Part shown: positions 16,892 to 24,446 of the stretch, in pieces | Layout of the letters: every line of letters begins with the position of its first letter | Numbering within the stretch: position 1 is the first letter of the stretch | Source of the DNA: an uncultured bacterium | GTDB lineage: Bacteria; Bacillota; Clostridia; Oscillospirales; CAG-272 | Assembly (NCBI GenBank): GCA_945920215.1 | Contig: CAMEJM010000013.1 | Location: 1 to 42,470, forward strand | Reading direction: 5' to 3' | DNA length: 42,470 nt | Notes under the pieces: generated by a model | Told to the model about the DNA's origin: nothing | The model's input: only the letters and a program-made list of their open reading frames with translations | Database searches by the model: none | Made by a program: the position numbers and the translations under genes

Positions 16892-17980
16892 ATGGATAAC
16901 GAGAAAATTGATGTCAATGAACTGATCGAGCGTACCGTAGACGAGGGAATCGGACATTCCGATCTGATGAAAGCGCTGGAGGATATTAATTACGATATCG
17001 CCCCGGTGGACAAGATTTATGAGGCGCTTGACAGCAACGGCACTCCTCCCAATTTTGAAGACAGCGAACAGACCAGAGAATTGGAGCAGGAGGTCGAGAC
17101 ATACGACACGCCCGAAAAAATTGAAAAGATGCTGGCGCAGGAGGGGCTCGCTATCGATGACCCTGTGCGTATGTATCTGAAAGAAATCGGGAAGATTCCG
17201 TTGCTTACAGCTGAACGTGAAAAGTATTTGGCGGAGCAGATTGCCCTCGGCAACAAAGAGGCGGCGGAAGAACTTGCTGAGGCAAACCTGCGCCTGGTGG
17301 TTTCCATCGCGAAACGTCACGTTAACAAGGGAATGTATTTTCTCGACCTGATTCAGGAAGGGAACATGGGGTTGATGAAAGCGGTCGAGAAGTTCGACTA
17401 TCAGAAGGGCTATAAGTTCTCGACCTATGCCACATGGTGGATCCGTCAGGCAATCACGCGCGCTATCGCCGACCAGGCACGTACCATTCGTATCCCCGTC
17501 CATATGGTGGAGACCATTCACAAGGTTTCCCGTGCCAGCCGTCAGCTTCTCCAGGAATACGGCAGAGAACCCACTACCGAAGAAATTGCGAAGTCTCTTG
17601 ATATCACGCCCGAGAAGGTGCGCGAAATTATGAAGATCGCGCAGGATCCCGTTTCTCTTGAAACGCCGATTGGCGAAGAAGAGGACAGCCACCTCGGAGA
17701 TTTTGTGGAGGATACCGAGTCTCCGGCTCCTTCCGAAGCAGCTTCTTACAGCCTGCTGCGTGAGCAGCTTTGCAATGTTTTGCACACGCTGACTCCCCGT
17801 GAGGAGCAGGTGCTAAAGCTTCGCTTCGGTCTTGAGGACGGACGCCCCCGCACACTGGAAGAGGTGGGCAAGCAGTTCAACATTACGCGTGAACGTATCC
17901 GTCAGATCGAGGCCAAGGCTCTCCGTAAGCTCCGTCACCCGAGCCGCTCCAAGCCCTTACGCGATTATCTCGATAATTGA
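16892..17980 (+). CDS. rpoD: Primary sigma factor SigA/RpoD
   Basis: This 362-residue factor is the housekeeping sigma subunit. Region 1.2 ([16 protein letters not shown]), region 2 ([55 protein letters not shown]), region 3 and region 4.2 ([19 protein letters not shown]) are all present and nearly invariant. A short acidic region 1.1-like N-terminus of about 80 residues precedes them, as in Gram-positive SigA. ATG 16892 is preferred over ATG 16886 because it lies seven bases from AAGGATG. The consensus promoters seen across the window are the kind this factor recognises. The gene is the last of the dgt-dnaG-rpoD operon. Confidence 0.97.
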   Translation: MDNEKIDVNELIERTVDEGIGHSDLMKALEDINYDIAPVDKIYEALDSNGTPPNFEDSEQTRELEQEVETYDTPEKIEKMLAQEGLAIDDPVRMYLKEIGKIPLLTAEREKYLAEQIALGNKEAAEELAEANLRLVVSIAKRHVNKGMYFLDLIQEGNMGLMKAVEKFDYQKGYKFSTYATWWIRQAITRAIADQARTIRIPVHMVETIHKVSRASRQLLQEYGREPTTEEIAKSLDITPEKVREIMKIAQDPVSLETPIGEEEDSHLGDFVEDTESPAPSEAASYSLLREQLCNVLHTLTPREEQVLKLRFGLEDGRPRTLEEVGKQFNITRERIRQIEAKALRKLRHPSRSKPLRDYLDN

Positions 17981-18011
17981 TTCCGTATCGGCATATTGCC
18001 TGTTTTTAGGC

Positions 18012-18040
18012 TTGACAAGAGAGCATTTCCATAGTAAAAT
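18012..18040 (+). promoter_or_regulatory. Promoter of the solute-binding lipoprotein gene
   Basis: TTGACA at 18012-18017 and TAAAAT at 18035-18040 are spaced by 17 bases, 36 bases before the start codon. Confidence 0.8.
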
Positions 18041-18075
18041 AAACTATAAAATGAATGTATTGGGAGAGTGTTTTG

Positions 18076-19290
18076 ATGAAGAAGCGCATTCTGTCATTGG
18101 TGCTGTGCACTCTGATAGTAGCAACGCTGCTTGTCAGTTGTGGTAAGACCGACCTTGACAAAGCAGAGGATTATATAAACACACATTCTTTGCGAGAAAG
18201 CGAGCCTTATGTCACTCTGAACCTGTATATCCCCGTCAAGAGCGTCAGCAATGATGCGGCGAGAGAAATGCAGAATGAGTTTAATAAGGTGATTGAACCG
18301 AAGTATAAAACGCGGATTGCGTTTCATCTTGTGCCCGAAGCTGAGTACGAGCAAACAGTAAAGGCGCAAGCGGCGCTCGCAAAAGAGAACGCGGAAGCCG
18401 AACTGGACAAAACGCCTGCCGGCATCGGAGACAATTTCCCTAAGGAAAACAATTTCCAGTTTGATATTTTTGTGGCAACCGGCAAGTCTATGATACAATC
18501 TTTTATATCCGCCGATTATCTCATGGATTTGACGGAGCCCCTGACCACTACATACAACCGCAAACTCAGCGACCAAACGCAGTATAACTCCATCCCGTCT
18601 GTGATCTATGAGAATGCCGTTTTCACTTCTACGGTAGACGGCAATACCGTGAACCGCTATTACGGTGTTCCATCCAATTTCCTAATCGGGCAGTATACCT
18701 ACTATATCATCAATAAAGAGAATGCCGACAAGTATTATTTCAATGAACTGGGAGATCTGGAGAGTAGAATTGCAAACCTGAAATCTCTAATTGAAAAGGA
18801 TGCTGCAATTGCGGATAAAAACGCATATATTGAAGAAACGATTCAGACAGTGCAGGGCGATTACCGCAAGCGTTATGAGTATAGCTCTGATGAGTATTAT
18901 GTGGAGGTAAAAGACACGCCGGTGCTCGATACCTCAAGGCTTTACGAGGGAATGTTCTGTATTTCCTCCATGTGCCGCTACAAGGACAGAGCCATGCAGG
19001 TCATCAGCGAGATTTACACAAATCCCGCATTGCATACGACTCTGCAGTACGGTGCCTCCAACGTCACTTATAAACTATCGGATACCACCTATACTTCCAC
19101 GCAGTCCGAGACATTCGGACAACAGCTCACTGTAAAGACAGTGGAGCAAATCGGAGACTCTGCCGCGTATCAGATCGATGTGAAGTACACCGGCAATATC
19201 GTTAATCTCTATACTTGTTCTGCCTTGGGGTATGATCCGGAGTACGGCTATTATCTCTCTCTGCAAAACAAAGACGCAACTGCTCCGTAA
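18076..19290 (+). CDS. Solute-binding-protein-like lipoprotein
   Basis: A 404-residue predicted lipoprotein. A lysine-rich start and hydrophobic core end in the lipobox LVSC, with the acylated cysteine at residue 22; the lgt gene in this window would modify it. The mature part begins like many ABC-transporter solute-binding proteins (YVTLNLYIPVKSVSNDAAREMQNEFNKVIEPKYK), a pattern used to bind sugars or oligosaccharides outside the membrane. No permease or ATPase gene is adjacent, so it may be an orphan receptor or serve a transporter elsewhere. An internal alanine/lysine/glutamate-rich stretch (about 88-115) looks helical. The start follows GGGAGAG. The substrate is unknown; the glycosidase downstream hints at a carbohydrate but has its own promoter. 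Confidence 0.65.
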   Translation: MKKRILSLVLCTLIVATLLVSCGKTDLDKAEDYINTHSLRESEPYVTLNLYIPVKSVSNDAAREMQNEFNKVIEPKYKTRIAFHLVPEAEYEQTVKAQAALAKENAEAELDKTPAGIGDNFPKENNFQFDIFVATGKSMIQSFISADYLMDLTEPLTTTYNRKLSDQTQYNSIPSVIYENAVFTSTVDGNTVNRYYGVPSNFLIGQYTYYIINKENADKYYFNELGDLESRIANLKSLIEKDAAIADKNAYIEETIQTVQGDYRKRYEYSSDEYYVEVKDTPVLDTSRLYEGMFCISSMCRYKDRAMQVISEIYTNPALHTTLQYGASNVTYKLSDTTYTSTQSETFGQQLTVKTVEQIGDSAAYQIDVKYTGNIVNLYTCSALGYDPEYGYYLSLQNKDATAP

Positions 19291-19306
19291 ATAAATCATT
19301 TGGATT

Positions 19307-19336
19307 CACCGAGGGGATACCCTCGGTGTTTCTGTT
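19307..19336 (+). terminator. Terminator after the lipoprotein gene
   Basis: A nine-pair perfect stem (CACCGAGGG with CCCTCGGTG) and a GATA tetraloop are followed by TTTCTGTT. Confidence 0.8.
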
Positions 19337-19397
19337 ATCGGTATGCGGCGACCTGTACGTTAACACACAAAATGAGCCTGTATCGGTATTTGTTTTG

Positions 19398-19426
19398 TTG
19401 ACACGGTTTATCGGGAATGCTATAAT
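19398..19426 (+). promoter_or_regulatory. Consensus promoter of the glycosidase gene
   Basis: A perfect TTGACA at 19398-19403 and a perfect TATAAT at 19421-19426 have ideal 17-base spacing. A seven-codon reading frame (ATG at 19464 to TGA at 19487) sits in the roughly 60-base leader. Its significance is unclear. Confidence 0.85.
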
Positions 19427-19495
19427 ACTTGCGTTACGGCGCATACCGTACAAAAGAGTAAGATATGAAATACAATCTTCAATTTTGAGGTACAT

Positions 19496-20656
19496 ATGGT
19501 TTTGACAAAAGATGAATGGCTGACCTCCGTCAAAGATCAAGTCTCCCCGCGTAACCTGAATTTGCTCTCCCGCGCGTATGACACGCTTGCGGCAAATACC
19601 GTATCCGGTCCTGACACCCCCTGGGCGCCGTACCGCTGCATTTCGCCGTGGATCAAGTATGATACGGGGATCTGGAACTGGGATACCGCATTCCACGCAA
19701 TGGCAACCTCCTACTTTGATACCGAGCTTGCGAAAGACTGCCTCCGCGGCTTCATGAAATTTCAGAAGCCGGATGGTATGTTCCCGGATGTCGTTTATTT
19801 ATCAGGTTCCCGTGTAGAGGATTTGACAAAGCCGCCGGTTTTGCCGTGGGCGGCATTGACGGTATATAAGCATGACGGCGACGCCGATTTCCTCCGCGAG
19901 TGCTATCCGCGCTTCGTCGCAAACGAGAAGTTTTGGGTAACGCGCCGTAAATATAACGGTTTGTTTCACTACAGCTCCGAGGGAACGCCAGAGGAGGTTG
20001 CAAAGAACAATTATCTCCATGCAAGATATGAGTCCGGATGGGATAACTCCCCCCGTTGGGATTCGCCGGTCGTGGACTACTGGCCGATTGACCTCAACTG
20101 CTTCATGATTACCTTTTACCGGTCCATGTCTGAAATCGCGGCTGTCATCGGTGAGGACAGCGGCAAATGGAAATCGTTGGAGGAGGAACTGACAAACACC
20201 GTTCTCGAAAGACTTTGGGATCCGGCGCAGCAGGCGTTCTTGGATTACGATTTCAAGCGCGGTGCGCATAGCCATGTCGTTACTCCCGCTTCTTTTATGC
20301 CTTTGTTTATCGGGATTGCAAATCAGGAGCAGGCAAACGCCATGCACCGCATTGGTGCCGACCCAGCCAGATTCTTTCCGGGTATGCCTTCCGTCTCTTA
20401 CGATGACCCCACCTATTCCACGGAATACTGGCGCGGCCCAACTTGGTTGAACCTCGCATTCTTTGCAACAAAGGGGTTGAAGAATTACGGCTTCACCGAA
20501 ACTGCGGACGCCATACGAGAGTTTGTACTTTCCATGGTCGACGAGAACAAGGACGGCATATACGAAAACTATAATTCCAAGGAACGCAAGGGGCTTTACT
20601 GGCATTCCTTCAGTTGGAGCGCCTGCTTCGTGATCGAGTTTATTCTGAACTGGTAA
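19496..20656 (+). CDS. GH63-like (alpha/alpha)6-barrel glycoside hydrolase
   Basis: The 386-residue protein resembles the mannosylglycerate-hydrolase/trehalase-like group of inverting glycosidases (GH63 and GH37). Features seen: WAPYRCISPWIKYDTGIWNWDTAFHAMA near the start, ESGWDNSPRWD at about 179-189 whose Asp183 matches the usual general acid, YWRGPTWLNLAFFA, and a C-terminal YENYNSKERKG-FSWSA block where the catalytic base normally lies. There is no signal peptide, so it should act in the cytoplasm on imported sugar. It is about the size of a bare catalytic domain. The ribosome-binding site is weak (TTGAGG). The exact substrate (glucosylglycerate, mannosylglycerate, trehalose or an alpha-glucoside) cannot be read from the sequence. 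Confidence 0.7.
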   Translation: MVLTKDEWLTSVKDQVSPRNLNLLSRAYDTLAANTVSGPDTPWAPYRCISPWIKYDTGIWNWDTAFHAMATSYFDTELAKDCLRGFMKFQKPDGMFPDVVYLSGSRVEDLTKPPVLPWAALTVYKHDGDADFLRECYPRFVANEKFWVTRRKYNGLFHYSSEGTPEEVAKNNYLHARYESGWDNSPRWDSPVVDYWPIDLNCFMITFYRSMSEIAAVIGEDSGKWKSLEEELTNTVLERLWDPAQQAFLDYDFKRGAHSHVVTPASFMPLFIGIANQEQANAMHRIGADPARFFPGMPSVSYDDPTYSTEYWRGPTWLNLAFFATKGLKNYGFTETADAIREFVLSMVDENKDGIYENYNSKERKGLYWHSFSWSACFVIEFILNW

Positions 20657-20693
20657 AAGCAGGGCAGTGTCTCTTGGATATATCACCGTACAG

Positions 20694-20723
20694 AAAAGGC
20701 GCGGCAATCTGCCGCGCCTTTTT
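20694..20723. terminator. Bidirectional terminator between the glycosidase gene and asnB
   Basis: A 13-pair perfect stem (AAAAGGCGCGGCA with TGCCGCGCCTTTT) with a three-base loop has U-runs on both strands. It separates the two convergent genes. Confidence 0.92.
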
Positions 20724-20759
20724 CGCTTTTTGAAAAATGTTTCATTTCGAGCCGCGAAG

Positions 20760-22343
20760 TTATACACCGCTTGCCCCGTAGTTGGAAAGGACACGCGCCG
20801 AGGGGTCGTTGACGTTGCAGCCCTCCCAGTTTTTGTTGGGCATCCAGAAGTCGGCAATCATTTCCGCTTGACCTGGATAATACTTTTCAAACAATTCACG
20901 GTAGCAAAGGGATTCTTTTGTGAAAGGGGTCGCATAGCTATATTTGATGCGTTTTTCCTCAAACTCCTCATCGGTATAAAGTGATTCCGCGTATTCTTTG
21001 AGATAGTCCACCATCGAGTGACCGACCGCGTCGCTGAAGGCGGCTTTTTCCCGCATCAGAATATCATGCGGCAGGTAATCTCCCTCAAATGCATGGCGCA
21101 ACAGGTATTTGCCTTTGCCATAGACGTTCATTTTCATTTCAGGGGCAATTGACATCACATATTTCACGAAACTGAGGTCACCAAACGGGACACGCGCTTC
21201 CAGTGAGTTGGAGGAGATACAGCGGTCAGCGCGCAATACGTCATACATATGAAGTTCCCGAATACGTTTTTCGGATTCAAGTTGAAATTCATCGGCTGAG
21301 GGAGCAAAATCTGTATATTTGTATCCGAAGAGTTCGTCGGAAATCTCACCGGTCATAAGCACGCGGACGTCTGTCGTCTCGTGGATGGCGCGGCAAAGCA
21401 GATACATACCGATGCTGGCGCGGATGGTCGTAATATCATAGGTACCGAGAATGGAGACCACTTCCGGCAACGCTTTCAGGACGTCTTCTTTGGTGATGAT
21501 GATTTCATGATGCTCAGAGCCGATATAGTCGGCGACCTCTTTTGCATACTTCAGATCGATTGCGTCGGTATTCATACCGATGGCAAAAGTGCGGATCGGA
21601 TGTGAAACAAGCTTGGCGCTGACAGCGCACACCAAAGAGGAATCAAGACCACCGGAAAGGAGAAATCCGACAGGCGCGTCCGCGTCCATGCGTTTTTCAA
21701 TGCCCGCAATCAAAAGTGTGCGTATCGTATCGCAGACCTTGTCGAGCGGCTCTCTCACTACTTGCTCCACTTTTGTCATATCGCGATAGCAGACGAACTC
21801 TCCGCCAAAGTAGTAATGACCGGGTGGGAAAGGAACAATCCGGCTGCAAAGCCCGATAAGGTTTTTCGGCTCCGAAGCGAATATGATTTTTCCGTCGGAG
21901 TCATAGCCGTAATACAGCGGACGGATACCGATCGGATCTCTTGCCGCCACCAGACTGTTGGTCTTGCTGTCATAAATAATCAGCGCGAACTCTGCGTCCA
22001 GCATGCGAAACATCTCTGTGCCGTATTCACGCCACATCGGCAAGAGTACTTCGCAGTCGGAGTTGCTGCGAAAGACGTATCCTTTCTTTTGAAGCGCTTC
22101 GCGCAACGGGCGAAAGCCGTATATCTCACCGTTGCATACGAGAGCATCGTCTCCAAGCGTAAACGGCTGCATACCGCGCTCGGTCAGCTCCATAATGGCA
22201 AGGCGATGAAAGGCAAGCGCACCGTGTTTACCTACTTCAAGAATCTCCGACATATCGGGTCCACGCGATACAGTTTTGTCAAAGCCTTGTATGAATGCTT
22301 CGCGTTGAATTTGAGTGCCGATATAACCCATGATTGCGCACAT
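20760..22343 (-). CDS. asnB: Glutamine-dependent asparagine synthetase AsnB
   Basis: The 527-residue enzyme converts aspartate, glutamine and ATP to asparagine and glutamate. The N-terminal nucleophile Cys2 (MCAIMGYIG) and NGEIYG define the glutaminase domain. The synthetase domain has the ATP-pyrophosphatase motif SGGLDSS at 230-236, followed by IRTFAIGM. It resembles the roughly 550-residue AsnB group typical of E. coli and Clostridia. The gene lies downstream of glnN and amt on the same strand, with a T-box leader directly upstream. It should therefore draw glutamine from this operon and respond to uncharged tRNA-Asn. An AAGAGGT sequence precedes the start. Confidence 0.95.
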   Translation of the reverse strand: MCAIMGYIGTQIQREAFIQGFDKTVSRGPDMSEILEVGKHGALAFHRLAIMELTERGMQPFTLGDDALVCNGEIYGFRPLREALQKKGYVFRSNSDCEVLLPMWREYGTEMFRMLDAEFALIIYDSKTNSLVAARDPIGIRPLYYGYDSDGKIIFASEPKNLIGLCSRIVPFPPGHYYFGGEFVCYRDMTKVEQVVREPLDKVCDTIRTLLIAGIEKRMDADAPVGFLLSGGLDSSLVCAVSAKLVSHPIRTFAIGMNTDAIDLKYAKEVADYIGSEHHEIIITKEDVLKALPEVVSILGTYDITTIRASIGMYLLCRAIHETTDVRVLMTGEISDELFGYKYTDFAPSADEFQLESEKRIRELHMYDVLRADRCISSNSLEARVPFGDLSFVKYVMSIAPEMKMNVYGKGKYLLRHAFEGDYLPHDILMREKAAFSDAVGHSMVDYLKEYAESLYTDEEFEEKRIKYSYATPFTKESLCYRELFEKYYPGQAEMIADFWMPNKNWEGCNVNDPSARVLSNYGASGV

Positions 22344-22359
22344 AATGAAATACCTCTTG

Positions 22360-22598
22360 AAAAAATAAAGACGCAGCCGCTATCCTCAAATAGGACGAGC
22401 AGCTGCGCTGTCGTGGTACCACCTATCTTACTTCTCACAGACCGCTTGACGGGCGGTAGCGGCGTACCTACTGAGCGCGGCGTTGCCTGCTTTTCAGCTT
22501 GCGGCTCCGAAGTGTTCTTTTGCACGGGCGGCTACGCGCCTCTCACCTGCGCGCGCTCTCTGTGAGCCGTTGACCGTGTTACTTTTCTTCATCAATGC
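22360..22598 (-). promoter_or_regulatory. T-box riboswitch, asparagine type, upstream of asnB
   Basis: Read on the minus strand, the leader has an AGTA strand of the specifier loop, an upper helix CACGG/CCGTG and a lower helix GAAG/CTTC. The triplet before the conserved A and the lower helix is AAC (complement at 22514-22516), an asparagine codon. The T-box core AGGTGGTACCACG lies at 22424-22412. The antiterminator folds as ATAGG, a UGGUACC bulge, ACGA paired to UCGU, and CCTAT. The competing terminator pairs CGCAGCTGCT with AGCGGCTGCG and ends in TCTTTATTTTTT (22407-22360). The bulge UGGU predicts discriminator A, or a U-G wobble with the usual G of tRNA-Asn. I see no promoter between amt and the T-box. 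Confidence 0.9.
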
Positions 22599-22609
22599 CT
22601 TTATGGAAA

Positions 22610-24409
22610 TCAGTTTTCTTCTGCATCCTGCAGGGCGTCATAGCCCTCTTCACCCGTGCGGACCTTAATCACGTTCTCCACATCGTAGATGAAGATCTTA
22701 CCGTCTCCGATATGACCGGTATAAAGCGTTTTCTTAACCACACGTACGACTTCGGACACGGGCACTTTGCTCACAACAACCTCAACCTTAATCTTCGGCA
22801 GGAGGGAAGCTTCGTGCACAACGCCACGGTAATACTCGGGCTTACCTTTCTGTACGCCGCAACCAAGCACGTTGCTGACGGTCATGCCGGTAATGCCGAT
22901 GCCTGCAAGCGCATCTTTCAGAACGCCAAGGCTTTCTGTTCTCGCAAAGATTTCAATTTTGGTAATCTTCACATCGGATGCAACTGCGGAGTCTGCAGAT
23001 GCGGTCTTCAACTGTACGGGTACTGCCTCGTCAATCGGAACAGCAGGTACGGCGGCGGGTATTGCAATCGGGGATGTCCCAACACCGAGCTCGTCAGATG
23101 CAAGCATCATAAAGCCTGCGTAAGCGGTGGGCAAGCCGTGCTCAGAGGAGTCAAGACCTGCAATTTCATCCTCGGGATCCGCACGCAGACCGTTGTGCTT
23201 CACGCCGTTGACAGTCTTGCTACCGAGCTTCTTAATCAGAAGGAAGGTGACAGTCATGGTGACGATGGTATAAGCAGCAACGGTGACAACGCCGAGGAGC
23301 TGCACACCCAACTGCTTGAAACTACCGGTATAGAGCAGACCGTTCAAACCTGCAGGGGCATCGGGGTTTGCCAAAAGGCCGACTGCGATGGTACCCCAGA
23401 TACCGTTTGCCATATGTACTGCCACTGCACCGACAGGGTCGTCAATGTGGAGTTTCAAATCAAGGAATTCTACGACAAATACAACCAGGAAACCGGAGAC
23501 AATACCGACAATGGTTGCACCGAGCGCGTCCAGAGCGGCACAGCCGGCAGTGATACCGACAAGACCGGCAAGGGAAGCGTTCAGACACATGGAAACATCG
23601 GGTTTCCCGTTTTTAATCCATGTGAAAATCATGGTTGTGACGGTTGCAACCGCCGGTGCGATGGTTGTGGTCATGAAGATGGAAGCAAGCTCGGAACCGC
23701 TTTTTGCAGCGGCGCCGTTGAAGCCGTACCAGCCGAACCACAGAATAAAGCAACCGAGGGCGCCGAGAGGAATCGAGTGACCGGGGATCGCATTGACTTT
23801 TACAACCTTGTTATTCTTGTCTTTAACATATTTGCCAATACGGGGCCCGAGAATAATGGCGCCGACCAAAGCGGCAATACCGCCGACCATGTGAATCGCA
23901 GTAGAACCTGCGTAGTCGTGGAAGCCGAGGGAAGAGAGCCAACCACCGCCCCAGATCCAATGGGCTTCAATCGGGTAAATAACCAAAGAGATGACTGCAG
24001 AATAAATGCAGTATGCCAGGAATCTTGTCCGTTCTGCCATCGCACCGGAGACGATCGTCGCGGTAGTTGCGCAGAACACAAGGTTAAAGACGAAAGAAGA
24101 AGCATTTTCAGAAATAAATGCACCGAAGTCTGAGAACATCTGCCAGTTCGGCTTTCCGATCAGACCGAACAAGGCGTTTTCACCGCACAGAAGACCGAAA
24201 CCGAGTATCGTGAAAACCACGGTACCGATACAGAAGTCCATGAGGTTTTTCATGATGATGTTGCCGGCGTTCTTTGCGCGGGTAAAGCCGGTTTCCACCA
24301 TAGCGAATCCCGCTTGCATAAAGAAGACCAATGCGGCACCGATCAGAAACCAAATTCCAAACACGTCGCCGAGGATAGATTCTCTTAACCCTTCCATTAA
24401 TTCTTCCAT
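22610..24409 (-). CDS. amt: Ammonium transporter fused to a C-terminal P-II domain
   Basis: A 599-residue fusion. Residues 1 to about 415 form an Amt/MEP channel with 11 predicted membrane helices (for example GFAMVETGFTRAKNAGNIIMKN, HWIWGGGWL, GSTAIHMVGG and WFGWYGFNG). A linker of about 65 residues rich in Ala, Val and Pro (about 415-479) leads to a complete P-II signal protein from residue 480 onward (GCGVQKGKPEYYRG, then GDGKIFIYDVENVIKVRTGE). Normally P-II is a separate GlnK that plugs Amt when nitrogen is plentiful. The residue matching the uridylylated Tyr51 of E. coli is His532, so control by uridylylation is unlikely; direct binding of ATP, ADP and 2-oxoglutarate remains possible. 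It starts behind GAGGTG, 37 bases after glnN. Confidence 0.93.
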   Translation of the reverse strand: MEELMEGLRESILGDVFGIWFLIGAALVFFMQAGFAMVETGFTRAKNAGNIIMKNLMDFCIGTVVFTILGFGLLCGENALFGLIGKPNWQMFSDFGAFISENASSFVFNLVFCATTATIVSGAMAERTRFLAYCIYSAVISLVIYPIEAHWIWGGGWLSSLGFHDYAGSTAIHMVGGIAALVGAIILGPRIGKYVKDKNNKVVKVNAIPGHSIPLGALGCFILWFGWYGFNGAAAKSGSELASIFMTTTIAPAVATVTTMIFTWIKNGKPDVSMCLNASLAGLVGITAGCAALDALGATIVGIVSGFLVVFVVEFLDLKLHIDDPVGAVAVHMANGIWGTIAVGLLANPDAPAGLNGLLYTGSFKQLGVQLLGVVTVAAYTIVTMTVTFLLIKKLGSKTVNGVKHNGLRADPEDEIAGLDSSEHGLPTAYAGFMMLASDELGVGTSPIAIPAAVPAVPIDEAVPVQLKTASADSAVASDVKITKIEIFARTESLGVLKDALAGIGITGMTVSNVLGCGVQKGKPEYYRGVVHEASLLPKIKVEVVVSKVPVSEVVRVVKKTLYTGHIGDGKIFIYDVENVIKVRTGEEGYDALQDAEEN

Positions 24410-24446
24410 TGTAAATTCACCTCTATTTCAAATTTTATTGTAACCG

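Noticed and set aside
17992-18010. Terminator after rpoD (GGCA/TGCC with a T-run)
   Set aside because: The stem has only four pairs and a three-base loop; too weak to call.
19464-19487. Seven-codon leader peptide before the glycosidase gene
   Set aside because: It has no ribosome-binding site, no biased codons and no attenuator hairpin; probably chance.
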